Source: Haloferax marisrubri (GTDB lineage Archaea; Halobacteriota; Halobacteria; Halobacteriales; Haloferacaceae). Taken from it: DNA of 64,000 bases. The DNA lies in NCBI RefSeq assembly GCF_001469875.2, contig NZ_LOPW02000010.1:529792-593791 (forward strand). Direction: 5' to 3'. Position numbers and translations under genes: made by a program. Below are positions 1-7,766 of this stretch, in pieces; position 1 is the first letter of the stretch, and each line of letters opens with the position of its first letter. The notes beneath the pieces are model-generated. The model saw nothing but the letters and a program-made list of their open reading frames with translations. It made no database searches and was not told where the DNA came from.

Positions 1-80
1 TGCGTTCAGCGGGGTGCGTTTGGAAGGCGTTCGAAGGGAGTGGATTGCCGGGGGCAGTCGTCAGCGGGGGACCGCGGGCG

Positions 81-683
81 TCAGTTACCGCGCGGCCCGA
101 AGCCGCCGGGGCCGCCCGCGTGGTGTCGCGCGCCGCCGTCGCCACCGCAGGCGAGCGTCGACGTGTCGACGCCGAACTCGGTGAGTTTCTCGTCGACGGC
201 GGTCCGAACCTCGTCGGCCGTCGCGTCGTCGGCGCGGAGGTCGGCGACGAGGGTTTCGAGTTCCGCGACCTGGTCGTCAGTCAGGTCGAGTCGCTCCGTG
301 ACGCGGAGCGCCGGGTCGGGAAGCAGGTCGGCTTCGTCGACGCCGAACTCGGTGAGTTTCTCGTTGACGGCGGTCCGAATCTCGTCGGCCGTCGCGTCGT
401 CGGCGCGGAGGTCGGCGACGAGCGTCTGGATTTCGTCGGTCTGCTCGTCGGTCAGGTTGAAGCGGTCCTGCAGGCGGTCGCCCGGCGCGTTCCGGGTCTC
501 GTTCGCGGTCCCGTTGAACGGGCCGTGCCACCCGCCGTCGGCTCGGACCGGGGTCCCGTCGGTCGCTTGGACGGTCTCCGATGCTTGGGTCTGGACACCG
601 AGGCCGCCGGCGGCGGCGACCGTCCCCGCGAAGACGAGCGAGGCGACGACGAGCGCCACCCCGAGCGTTGTGAGTCTGTTCAT
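81..683 (-). CDS. secreted protein with two internal repeats
   Basis: Predicted 200-residue exported protein. Residues 1-25 form a typical signal sequence (short charged start, long Ala/Val/Leu core, Ala-rich end). The mature part is acidic and holds two repeats of about 57 residues, each built around LTD(E/D)Q..., LVADLRADDATADE(I/V)RTAV(N/D)EKLTEFGVD, followed by a Gly/His-rich tail. The repeats look helical and weakly recall Spy/CpxP-like or heavy-metal-resistance LTxxQ helical hairpins, but that is only a resemblance. The ATG at 683 directly precedes the signal peptide. Function unknown. Confidence 0.8.
   Translation of the reverse strand: MNRLTTLGVALVVASLVFAGTVAAAGGLGVQTQASETVQATDGTPVRADGGWHGPFNGTANETRNAPGDRLQDRFNLTDEQTDEIQTLVADLRADDATADEIRTAVNEKLTEFGVDEADLLPDPALRVTERLDLTDDQVAELETLVADLRADDATADEVRTAVDEKLTEFGVDTSTLACGGDGGARHHAGGPGGFGPRGN
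165..421. repeat. near-identical 86-bp direct repeat inside a secreted-protein gene
   Basis: Positions 165-250 and 336-421 (offset 171 bp, i.e. 57 codons) match at all but about two bases. Beyond this core the similarity falls quickly, although the protein repeat continues. An in-frame duplication kept similar at DNA level suggests a recent duplication or gene conversion. Confidence 0.8.
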
Positions 684-932
684 GATTTCTTCCTCGTCTC
701 TCCCGTCGCTCAGCGGCTAAAAGAGGATTTTCCGAACTCGAACACGACTCCACCGTGAATCCGCCCGGAGTTAGGCCCAAATTACGCCGAAAACCGCCCG
801 ACTGACGAGGGGCGACCGGCGGCACGCGCGCCACGCCGAGAACCCCGGCCTCGCGGCGGTAGGACGAGTCTAACGCCGGTCTCTCGGGAGTAGCCGACAC
901 GTACCAAACTAGGGTGGTGACGTAGGTGATGT

Positions 933-1205
933 ATGTCTCGCAGCTACCCGGTCCGCCGCCACCCCACTCGGCGGAGCCCTCCGTTCACGCCCTACGCCCT
1001 CGTCGTCGCCGGCCTCGTGACGTTCTGCATCGCCGTCCTCGCACCCGTCGCCGACCTCTCGGCGGGCATGTCGGTCATGAACGTCGCCGCCAGCGGGACG
1101 ACCCCGACGTTCGACGGCGGTACGCTCGTCCTCAGCGGCGGCCTGCTTCTCATCAGCGCCGCCTCGACGTTCTTCGGCGTCCTCCTGTTGCTCCTGCGAC
1201 TCTGA
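933..1205 (+). CDS. small two-helix membrane protein
   Basis: Predicted 90-residue protein. A basic N-terminus (several Arg in the first 15 residues) is followed by two hydrophobic segments, about residues 21-43 and 67-89, separated by a short polar loop with Gly/Thr. The orientation N-in, C-in follows from the Arg-rich head. It stands alone between two genes on the other strand. I do not recognise a family; it resembles the many small haloarchaeal membrane proteins of unknown role. Confidence 0.65.
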   Translation: MSRSYPVRRHPTRRSPPFTPYALVVAGLVTFCIAVLAPVADLSAGMSVMNVAASGTTPTFDGGTLVLSGGLLLISAASTFFGVLLLLLRL

Positions 1206-1371
1206 ATCGGCGGTTCGAGAACGGAACTGCGACGAGAACCGGGGACTGGTCGGACGCGGCGAGAACCGGGGGGCTGACCGGCCCCGGCGAGAATCGGAAA
1301 AATACGCGAGACACGGGACCTCGGACCCCGTTTCGGTGTTGTGACGTGTTCGCTCGCCCGGCGCGGGCGGG

Positions 1372-1800
1372 TTATCGTCGCTCGATGGGAGTGGCGAGCA
1401 CGGGTATCTTCGACTGGACGACGACCGACCGCGAGACGCTTCCGAGGATGTTGTCCTCGAAGCGCGCGTGGGTGCCCATCGAGATAAGCGCCGCGTCTAT
1501 CTCCTCGGCGAACGCGAGAATCTCCTCGGCCGGGTCGCCGCGGCGGAGTTCGGTGGCGGCGTCGACGCCGTACTCGGCCATCGTCTCGGCGGCCTCGGCC
1601 AGCGCGGCCTCGCCCTGCGACCTGAGTTCCTCGTACACCTCGTCGACGCGCTCGTCGGCGAGCGTCAGGAAGGCCCGTTCGTCGACGACGTAGAGCAGGG
1701 AGACGGCGGCGTCGCGCTCTGTGGCGAGTTCCGCGGCGTCTTCGACGACCGGCTGCATCGAGTCGCTCCCGTCTATCGGCACGAGGATTGTGTCGTACAT
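1372..1800 (-). CDS. universal stress protein (UspA family)
   Basis: Predicted 142 residues, the normal length of a single-domain Usp. It begins MYDTILVPIDGS, the classic first strand plus the Asp that contacts ATP in the family, and ends with SMGTHAR...LGSVSRSVVVQSKIPVL, the usual C-terminal nucleotide-binding stretch. The second Gly of the usual G-x2-G is Ala here (GTHA), so nucleotide binding is uncertain. The start at 1800 fits the family; upstream in-frame codons add a non-conserved tail. Likely cytoplasmic stress or energy-state protein; targets unknown. Confidence 0.9.
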   Translation of the reverse strand: MYDTILVPIDGSDSMQPVVEDAAELATERDAAVSLLYVVDERAFLTLADERVDEVYEELRSQGEAALAEAAETMAEYGVDAATELRRGDPAEEILAFAEEIDAALISMGTHARFEDNILGSVSRSVVVQSKIPVLATPIERR

Positions 1801-1918
1801 CAACTGGGAGTTGGGCGGGGACAGTATCACCCTCTTCGCCAGTTCCCGCACGATGGGAACTACGGGTCGAGACTCACCCGGAGGAGGCACACCCCGCGAG
1901 AGAACCGACGCAGGCGGC

Positions 1919-2788
1919 TCACTCGGCGTCGGTCATCTCGTCGCCGGTCGCTTCATCATCGGTCGTCTCGTCGGCCTCGGCGTCGGTTTCGATGTCGCGT
2001 TCGGTGTCCACGTCGCTCTCCGGTTCGGTATCACCGTCCGCGGTCTGTTGCTCCGCGTACCGCTCGGCCCGCCGTTTCCAGTCGGCGACCCGCCGCGCCG
2101 ACACGTCCGCGGCGGCGGCGAGTTCCTCGTCCGACGCCTCGCGGAGCGCCGACACGGTGTCGATGCCCGCCGCTCGGAGCCGGTTTGCGTACGCCTCGCC
2201 GATGCCGCGGATGTTCCGCGGGTCCTCGGGGTCCCGCGCTTCTTCGGCGGCCGCCTCGGCACCGACACCGCCCGCCGAGACGACCGTCGCCAGCTGTTCG
2301 GTCATCGCGTCGACGCGACCGTCGAGGCCGTCTACTCGGCTTTCGACCTCGTCGATGCGCGCCGCGAGGTCGGCGTGGGTGTGTTCGGTCTCCCCGTCGG
2401 CGACGGTGGTTACGCCGGCCACGTCCGGGTCGACCTCGGCTTCGACGGTGGTCTGGTCGGGGTCGCGGCTGTCGTGGCCCTCGGTCTCGCTCTCGCCGGT
2501 CTCGTGTTCGTCTCCGTCGTCGGCGGCGTCGGGCACGTCGCCCGCGTCGTCGGACTCGCGGCCCTCATCGTCGTCGCCTTCCTCGCCCGCGTCGTCTCCG
2601 TCGCCTTCCTCGGCGAGCGAATCGCCCGGTGCCACGTCGTCGGGGAGGACGTAGACCAGCGCGTCCGCCGGCACGTAGCCGACGACGTGTTTGCGCTTCT
2701 TGTCGCTGGTGAGGACGACTCCGCCGGAGTCGAGCGCCTTGTAGCCGCCGCACTCGAAGCTGGTTCCGTCCGTGAGATATACCTTCAT
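1919..2788 (-). CDS. acidic helix-hairpin-helix protein with coiled coil
   Basis: Predicted 289 residues. Residues 1-55 form a small beta-rich domain (MKVYLTDGTSFECGGYKAL...). Then come a very acidic low-complexity linker (about 55-120), a short heptad-like segment (IDEVESRVDGLDGRVDAM), and a helix-hairpin-helix pair resembling the tandem HhH of DNA-binding proteins (RNIRGIGEAYANRLRAAGIDTV, then ADVSARRVADWKRRAE). The tail is again Asp/Glu-rich. HhH domains bind DNA backbones without sequence specificity, so a nucleoid or repair role is possible but unproven. An ATG two codons upstream (2794) is an equally possible start. Confidence 0.75.
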   Translation of the reverse strand: MKVYLTDGTSFECGGYKALDSGGVVLTSDKKRKHVVGYVPADALVYVLPDDVAPGDSLAEEGDGDDAGEEGDDDEGRESDDAGDVPDAADDGDEHETGESETEGHDSRDPDQTTVEAEVDPDVAGVTTVADGETEHTHADLAARIDEVESRVDGLDGRVDAMTEQLATVVSAGGVGAEAAAEEARDPEDPRNIRGIGEAYANRLRAAGIDTVSALREASDEELAAAADVSARRVADWKRRAERYAEQQTADGDTEPESDVDTERDIETDAEADETTDDEATGDEMTDAE

Positions 2789-2871
2789 AATCAATTATTG
2801 GCTTTAGGAAAGAATGAGTGTTGTCGCTCCGCTGTCGGGGATTTATCACCGCTCGCAGCGCCTCACGACGC

Positions 2872-3891
2872 ATGGACGTGTTCGTCATCGGCGGCACCGG
2901 ACTGCTCGGCACGGGAATCGTTCGGCGACTCGTCGCCGCCGGCCACGACGTGACCAGCCTCCAGCGGGGCGAGACCGACGACGACCTCCCACCGGGCGTC
3001 GAGCGGGTCGCCGGCGACCGCGACGACCCGTCGGCGCTTCGCGGCGCGATTCGGGACGCGTCGCCCGAGGTCGTCGTCGACATGGCGTGCTTCGACGCCG
3101 AAACCGCCCGCGAGGCGGTCGAAATCTGTCGCCCCGTCGCCGACCGCTACGTCTTCTGCAGCACCATCGACGTGTATCATCGGCCGCCGCCGAAGAATCC
3201 CGTCACCGAATCGAGCCCGCGGAACCCGCCGGTCAGCGACTACGCGGCCGGGAAAATCGCCGCCGAAGACGCGTTCTTCGACGCGCACGACCCCGACGGG
3301 TTCGAGGTGGTCGTCCTCCGCCCGTGGAACACCTACGGCGAGGGCGGAACGCTCGTCCACACGCTCGGCATGGACTCGTCGTACATCGACCGAATCCGCG
3401 AGGGGAAGCCAATCGTCGTCCACGGGGACGGCACCTCGCTGTGGGGGCCGTGCCACCGCGACGACGTGGCGCGAGCGTTCGTCGGCGCGGTCGAGCGCCC
3501 GGGCGTCGGCGGCCGCGCCTACAACGTCACGAGCGAGGAGACGATGACGTGGAACCAGTACCACGAGCGCGTCGCGGCCGCGCTCGACGCGCCCGCGCCC
3601 GACCTCGTCCACGTCCCGACCGAGGTGCTTCGCGCGGTCGCGCCCGACCGGACGCGGATGCTCCGAGACCACTTCCGGTACAGCACCGTCTTCGACAACG
3701 GCCGGGCGAAAGCCGACCTCGGATTCCGCTACACGGTCGAGTTCGAAGAAGGCGTCCGCGAGGTGGTGTCGTGGCTGGACGACCGCGACGCGGTCGAGCC
3801 GTGGGACGCCGACCCGCTTTCGGACGACCTCGCGGCCGCGTGGCGGGACGCGGCCGACGCGTTCGTCGCGGGGTTCGAGTCGGGCGAGTGA
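2872..3891 (+). CDS. NAD-dependent epimerase/dehydratase (extended SDR)
   Basis: Predicted 339 residues. The N-terminus MDVFVIGGTGLLGTGIVRRL carries the GGTGxxG dinucleotide motif of extended short-chain dehydrogenases. The catalytic region is atypical: CSTIDVYH replaces the usual SSxxVYG and SDYAAGKIAAED replaces the YxxxK motif, with Tyr and Lys in the expected spacing (YAAGK). A C-terminal substrate domain follows. It probably acts on a nucleotide sugar or related metabolite; substrate unknown. The ATG at 2872 is chosen because the Rossmann strand starts there. Confidence 0.85.
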   Translation: MDVFVIGGTGLLGTGIVRRLVAAGHDVTSLQRGETDDDLPPGVERVAGDRDDPSALRGAIRDASPEVVVDMACFDAETAREAVEICRPVADRYVFCSTIDVYHRPPPKNPVTESSPRNPPVSDYAAGKIAAEDAFFDAHDPDGFEVVVLRPWNTYGEGGTLVHTLGMDSSYIDRIREGKPIVVHGDGTSLWGPCHRDDVARAFVGAVERPGVGGRAYNVTSEETMTWNQYHERVAAALDAPAPDLVHVPTEVLRAVAPDRTRMLRDHFRYSTVFDNGRAKADLGFRYTVEFEEGVREVVSWLDDRDAVEPWDADPLSDDLAAAWRDAADAFVAGFESGE

Positions 3892-3995
3892 GTCCGTCGC
3901 TCGCCGCGACGCCAAGTCGAACACGGGGAGGCAGTCGCTCCCGCGGTGTGAGAACGGGCGGCGGCTTTTCACTGATTCCGCACCGATATGTAGCC

Positions 3996-4232
3996 ATGCT
4001 CCGAGCCCTGCTGGCGGCGTTCGGTCTGGTCGAACTGCTCTTCCCGGACAAACTGGTCGCCGTGATGACGCGCCTCGCGTACGAGGACGGCGGCGAGATG
4101 ACGGCGAAACCGTGGGTGGTGACGGCGGCGCGCGTCGAGGGAGCGGTGTTCCTCCTCGTCGCGCTGTTCGGTCTTCGCGGCCGGTGCGGTCGGTGCGGCG
4201 GTGACGACGGCGAAGCCGGTGAAGACGAATAA
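3996..4232 (+). CDS. small membrane protein with CxxC-type tail
   Basis: Predicted 78 residues. It has two hydrophobic segments, about residues 3-27 and 42-60, then a short basic/Cys region (GRCGRCGG) and an acidic end. The two cysteines lie three residues apart and could bind a metal with a partner. I recognise no function, but the layout (a short amphipathic protein with LLFPDKLVAVMTRLAYE) is one I associate with haloarchaeal conserved hypotheticals. ATG at 3996 is the first start in the frame after the epimerase. Confidence 0.6.
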   Translation: MLRALLAAFGLVELLFPDKLVAVMTRLAYEDGGEMTAKPWVVTAARVEGAVFLLVALFGLRGRCGRCGGDDGEAGEDE

Positions 4233-4373
4233 CTGCGTCTCGCGGGCGTCACCGACGTCGGTGACTCGACCCGCGAAAGAAGCGACCGCGGCGAGAGAAT
4301 ATGAGACTGTGCGCGGAAATCGGTCGCCGAGCGACTCGTGTTCCGCCGCGTCGGTTCGACGCGTGCGTCCGGC

Positions 4374-4982
4374 TCAGGCGAGTCGCGCGAACGCGAGCGA
4401 CCCGCTCGTGTTCTTGATATAGACGCGGACGGTCTGTCCTTCCTGCGCGCCGGGCACGAAGATGGTGTACTTCCCGCGCTGGGCGACGCCGTCGCCCTTG
4501 CGGCCGGTCCCGGTGATTTCGACCTCGTAGGTGCGACCTTCTTCGACGGCCTCGCGCTGGCGCTTGTTGCTCACGCTGGAGCGCTTCTGGACCGGGCGGA
4601 AGGCACCACAAGCCTCACAGCGAAGCATGTCGACGCCGTCCTCGGTGACGAGGCGGGTGTCCGGCAGGCCACACTCCGAGCAGATGACGTACTCCTCGAC
4701 GTAGCCGTCGATGGCCTCCTCGAAGTCGTTGATGGAGAACGACCCGCTGTAGCGGGCGCGGTCGCCTTCCAGCTGACCGCTGGTCCCGAGGGTGCGCTGG
4801 ATGGCGCTGTGGAGGTGCGCGGGCGTCCGCGAGAGCGCGTCCGCAATCTCGCCGAGGTTGGTGAGGCGGGTGAACGCGCCGTCGGTCTCGCCGGACGGGT
4901 CCGGCACCTTGAGGCGTTCCTGTTCGACGTTTCGTTCCGGTAGGACGTTGAGCGCTCGGTCGAGCGCAGTCTGATACTCCAT
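4374..4982 (-). CDS. eif2b: translation initiation factor aIF2 subunit beta with C-terminal TRAM domain
   Basis: Predicted 202 residues. Beta subunit of the heterotrimeric aIF2 that brings initiator Met-tRNA to the small ribosomal subunit. An N-terminal helix (1-25) contacts the gamma subunit; the alpha-beta core follows (RLTNLGEIADALSR); a zinc ribbon is formed by Cys101, Cys104, Cys122 and Cys125 (CSEC...CEAC). Residues from about 145 on form a TRAM-type RNA-binding beta barrel (EVEITGTGRKGDGVAQRGKY... and VRVYIKNTSGSLAFA). The TRAM extension is absent from eukaryotic eIF2-beta but common in haloarchaea. The start at 4982 matches the conserved MEYQ..L beginning. Confidence 0.95.
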   Translation of the reverse strand: MEYQTALDRALNVLPERNVEQERLKVPDPSGETDGAFTRLTNLGEIADALSRTPAHLHSAIQRTLGTSGQLEGDRARYSGSFSINDFEEAIDGYVEEYVICSECGLPDTRLVTEDGVDMLRCEACGAFRPVQKRSSVSNKRQREAVEEGRTYEVEITGTGRKGDGVAQRGKYTIFVPGAQEGQTVRVYIKNTSGSLAFARLA

Positions 4983-5121
4983 AGGGGTTCGAGTGTCTGG
5001 CGACGTATAGCCGTTCCGTGACCGTCCTTGGCGAAGCGCCGGCGCGCCGAGGTTCGTTTCACTATCCTCGACGGCGGAACCGAGCGACACGCCTTCACTG
5101 CTGGCTCTCGAACGACTCACC

Positions 5122-5340
5122 ATGGGCTACACGTGGCAGTACTACGACCTCGTACTCCTCGGCATCCTCGGGAGCCTCCTCGCCGGCGTCGTCGTCGGCC
5201 GGGTCACCCCGACGGAGCCGCAGACGACGCTCGTCGGCTTCAGCGCCCTCGCGGCCGTCGTGATGGCGCACGGCCTGTTCGTCAACGGCCCCGTGGACGA
5301 GCCGACCGACCTCACAGACGAGGTCGAGGCGCTGAACTGA
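5122..5340 (+). CDS. small two-helix membrane protein
   Basis: Predicted 72 residues with two hydrophobic segments, about 9-27 (VLLGILGSLLAGVVVG) and 37-55 (LVGFSALAAVVMAHGLFV), and an acidic cytoplasmic-type C-terminus. The ATG directly precedes MGYTWQYYDLV. It is divergent from the aIF2-beta gene and convergent with the FAH-fold gene. No family function known to me. Confidence 0.7.
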   Translation: MGYTWQYYDLVLLGILGSLLAGVVVGRVTPTEPQTTLVGFSALAAVVMAHGLFVNGPVDEPTDLTDEVEALN

Positions 5341-5397
5341 GTCTGGCGATTCGACGACCGCAGGCCACCGCCCGCAACCGGTCGCCGGCCCGCCTCC

Positions 5398-6117
5398 TTA
5401 CTCGCCGTCGACGACGCGGTTCGTGAGCGTGCCGACGCCCTCGTACCAGATTTCTACGTCGTCGCCGGGCTCGACCAGTCCGGGGTTCGCCGGGCTGCCG
5501 AACGAAATCACGTCGCCCGGCTGGAAGGTGTAGCGCTCCGAGAGGAACGACACGACCTCCGCGGGCGAAAAGAGCATGCGCTCGGTGTTGGCTTCCTGTC
5601 GGAGTTCGCCGCCGACGTGGGTCGTCATGTCGATGTTCGACGGCTCCACGTCGGTCTCTATCCACGGACCGAGCGGTCCGGAGCCGTCGAACGCTTTTCG
5701 AGCCGTTCGGCCGGGCTGGTCGAGCGCGTCGAGGTCGTTGAGAATCGTGTAGCCGCGGACCACGTCCGACACGTCGGCTTCGGCCACGTCAGAACACTCG
5801 CGGTCGATGACGGCGGCCAGTTCGCCGGCGTAGGTCAACTCGTCGGTCCAGTCGGGGTACTCGATGTCCGCGCCGGGGTCGAGCACCGACACCGGCGGCT
5901 TGATGAACCAGTCCGGTTGGTCGGGGATATCGTAGTCCATCTGGTCGACCGTCGCCGCGTAGTTCCGACCCACGCAGTAGAGCGCGGTCGGCTCGCAGGG
6001 CGCGAGCAACTCGGCGTCGACGCCGACTTCGTACTCCTCGCCATCGGCCGTCACGACACCGTCGTCGTACCGGCCCGAGACCACTCCGTCGTCGGTTCGA
6101 ATCCGTGCCAATCGCAT
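5398..6117 (-). CDS. fumarylacetoacetate hydrolase (FAH) fold protein with altered metal site
   Basis: Predicted 239 residues, the usual length of the catalytic domain found in acylpyruvases, oxaloacetate decarboxylases and 2-hydroxyhepta-2,4-diene-1,7-dioate isomerases. Family hallmarks are CVGRNYA (49-54), the KPP loop (73-75), VRGYTILNDLDALD, and the closing FQPGDVISFGSPANPG. The metal-binding ExE is YAGEL (residues 96-100): the first Glu is Ala97, while Glu99 is kept. In known family members both Glu residues and an Asp bind Mg2+/Mn2+, so activity may be lost or changed. Stands alone; substrate unknown. Confidence 0.85.
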   Translation of the reverse strand: MRLARIRTDDGVVSGRYDDGVVTADGEEYEVGVDAELLAPCEPTALYCVGRNYAATVDQMDYDIPDQPDWFIKPPVSVLDPGADIEYPDWTDELTYAGELAAVIDRECSDVAEADVSDVVRGYTILNDLDALDQPGRTARKAFDGSGPLGPWIETDVEPSNIDMTTHVGGELRQEANTERMLFSPAEVVSFLSERYTFQPGDVISFGSPANPGLVEPGDDVEIWYEGVGTLTNRVVDGE

Positions 6118-6206
6118 CGCTCCCTCCTGCGTCGGCCACTTACTTCAAGCGACGTGTCTCCGCAAGCGAACGCGGGGAGTACGACGCGGTGAGCCGCCGA
6201 CGAGCC

Positions 6207-6431
6207 TCAGTCGGACGCGGACTCCCGGTTCATCCGGGGCATCGACTGGTTCTCGCGGTCGACGAGGTTGTGGATGCGCTCGGTCCGCGTCGATTCGAAC
6301 TGGCGCTGACACCGGGCGACGCCCGACGCGGGGTCGGTGGGGTCGGCGTCGGGACGAGTTTCGCGCTCGGCGGTCGGGTCGCGGTCTGTTCGCAGGGTCG
6401 GTTCGTAGGTCGGGGTGGCGTTTGTGCTCAC
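6207..6431 (-). CDS. small hydrophilic hypothetical protein
   Basis: Predicted 74 residues starting from GTG at 6431. Rich in Thr, Asp, Arg and Glu, with no hydrophobic segment. The middle (VARCQRQFESTRTERIHNLVDRENQSM) could form one amphipathic helix. AT-rich DNA just upstream (about 6520-6555) could hold its promoter. No family recognised; a weak call because it is short and low in complexity. Confidence 0.45.
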   Translation of the reverse strand: MSTNATPTYEPTLRTDRDPTAERETRPDADPTDPASGVARCQRQFESTRTERIHNLVDRENQSMPRMNRESASD

Positions 6432-6603
6432 GATTTCGGATTGAGTTCGGGTCGGTCGGACGGCTGTGCGGCGACGAGAAGAGTTAGCGATGTACGCGTA
6501 CGACCGACATTGTTGTACCCGGCAGTACAGACCAATCTATAATAAATATTCATGTTCGAACAGCGGTGGCGTTCTCACCCCTGCGCACCATCGGCCCGCG
6601 TCT

Positions 6604-7446
6604 TCACTCCCGCGAGTCGTACTCCTGATAGATGACGTGGCCGCAGGACTTGCAGTGGGAGGCGTCGGCGTCGTGGTAGGCCAGTCCGCAGTTCTGGCAG
6701 GTGACGGAGATTTTGTCTCGGTGGCCCCACTCTTTGACGATTTTGCTCGCCTGCCACGGGATGAGGATGACGCCCGCGAGGATGGCGGCGACCGTCACCC
6801 ACCGCCCCGCCTCGGTCACCGGGACGATATCGCCGAATCCGACCGTCGAGAGCGCGACGACGATGAAGTAGAACGCGTCGCCGAACGTCCCGATTTCGGG
6901 GTTCACCCGGTGTTCGAACGAGTAGAACATCCCCGCGGCGACGAAGAAGATGGTGAGCACCGTCAACAGCAGTTTCATCACGCGGAGCGTCCCGACGGAG
7001 ACGGTGCCGAAGAAGAACTCCTCGTCGCGCGTGAACCGGTAGAACCGGAGGACGCGGACCACACGAATCGCCCGCAGGAAGCCGATGTTGGCGGCGACCG
7101 ACGAGACGGGGAGCACGAGCACCGCCAGCGTCGGGAGAATCGCCAGCAGGTCGACGAACGAGTAGACGTTGAACAGTTCGGCGGTCCGGTCCCGCGCGCC
7201 GTAGAGGCGGAGGAGGTACTCCGCGAGGAACACGATGGAGACGGCGGCCTCGACGGACCAGAGCATCGACTCGACCGACGACGAGAGCGAGTAGGTCTCG
7301 GCGACGAACACCCCGACGAACAGGAGGTTGAGTCCGAGGAGCGCGATGTCGATGGCCTTGCCGACCGCGGTCCGGTGGTCGAGGAGGTAGAACCGGACCA
7401 CGTCCCGGGGCGTCTCGTGGCGCGACCCGCGCGCATGACCGTCCAT
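6604..7446 (-). CDS. voltage-gated-type potassium channel with C-terminal zinc ribbon
   Basis: Predicted 280 residues. Six-helix Kv layout: S1-S4 from about 30-140 with a charged S4 (Arg125, 128, 131, 134, 137 at every third position), S5 (about 155-178), pore loop with selectivity filter TVGFGD (201-206), and S6 (215-235). The GFG filter and arginine-rich S4 indicate a K+-selective, voltage-sensing tetramer in the cytoplasmic membrane. The C-terminus carries four cysteines (250, 253, 265, 268; CQNC...CKSC), a zinc-ribbon-like module that is unusual for such channels. A TATA-like box (about 7468-7476 on this strand) lies near -27, suggesting a leaderless transcript. Confidence 0.92.
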   Translation of the reverse strand: MDGHARGSRHETPRDVVRFYLLDHRTAVGKAIDIALLGLNLLFVGVFVAETYSLSSSVESMLWSVEAAVSIVFLAEYLLRLYGARDRTAELFNVYSFVDLLAILPTLAVLVLPVSSVAANIGFLRAIRVVRVLRFYRFTRDEEFFFGTVSVGTLRVMKLLLTVLTIFFVAAGMFYSFEHRVNPEIGTFGDAFYFIVVALSTVGFGDIVPVTEAGRWVTVAAILAGVILIPWQASKIVKEWGHRDKISVTCQNCGLAYHDADASHCKSCGHVIYQEYDSRE

Positions 7447-7766
7447 ATCCCGTCTTCGGCGGAGAGATACTTATACCGTCGTGCGACAGAGATTCTGTCC
7501 GTTTTCGATTTTGAAACTATATATCCTGAAAGTAAGGCTCGTCAAAGACACGCCAGATGTGTCTCGTATCGTCACTCAAACTGGACGAGTCTCCGTCCAA
7601 GCGATTACTGGTAAAACCGGATATAGGGGCGATAAGTATTGTATTTGGCATCTAGGGAGACTCCGTTTCCTGCGCCGATTTTGGGTGTGGCTTCCATGAG
7701 GCTGTTCGTTCAATTAGTACTATATAGTAGTCGAATTTATCACGGATGAAATGAAACTCTCGCCCG
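7447..7766. promoter_or_regulatory. AT-richer divergent promoter region between K+ channel and transducer
   Basis: About 320 bases without a convincing gene, clearly richer in A/T than the surroundings. It holds outward-facing TATA-like boxes for both neighbours (about 7468-7476 for the channel; GAATTTATC about 7733-7741 for the transducer). A 6-6-6 inverted repeat lies at 7582-7599 (TGGACG...CGTCCA). A 72-codon open frame inside has atypical composition and is not called. Confidence 0.5.

Noticed and set aside
7481..7699. 72-codon open frame in the channel-transducer gap
   Set aside because: Rich in Arg, Leu, Phe and Trp and unlike the acidic proteins around it; the region looks like promoter DNA.
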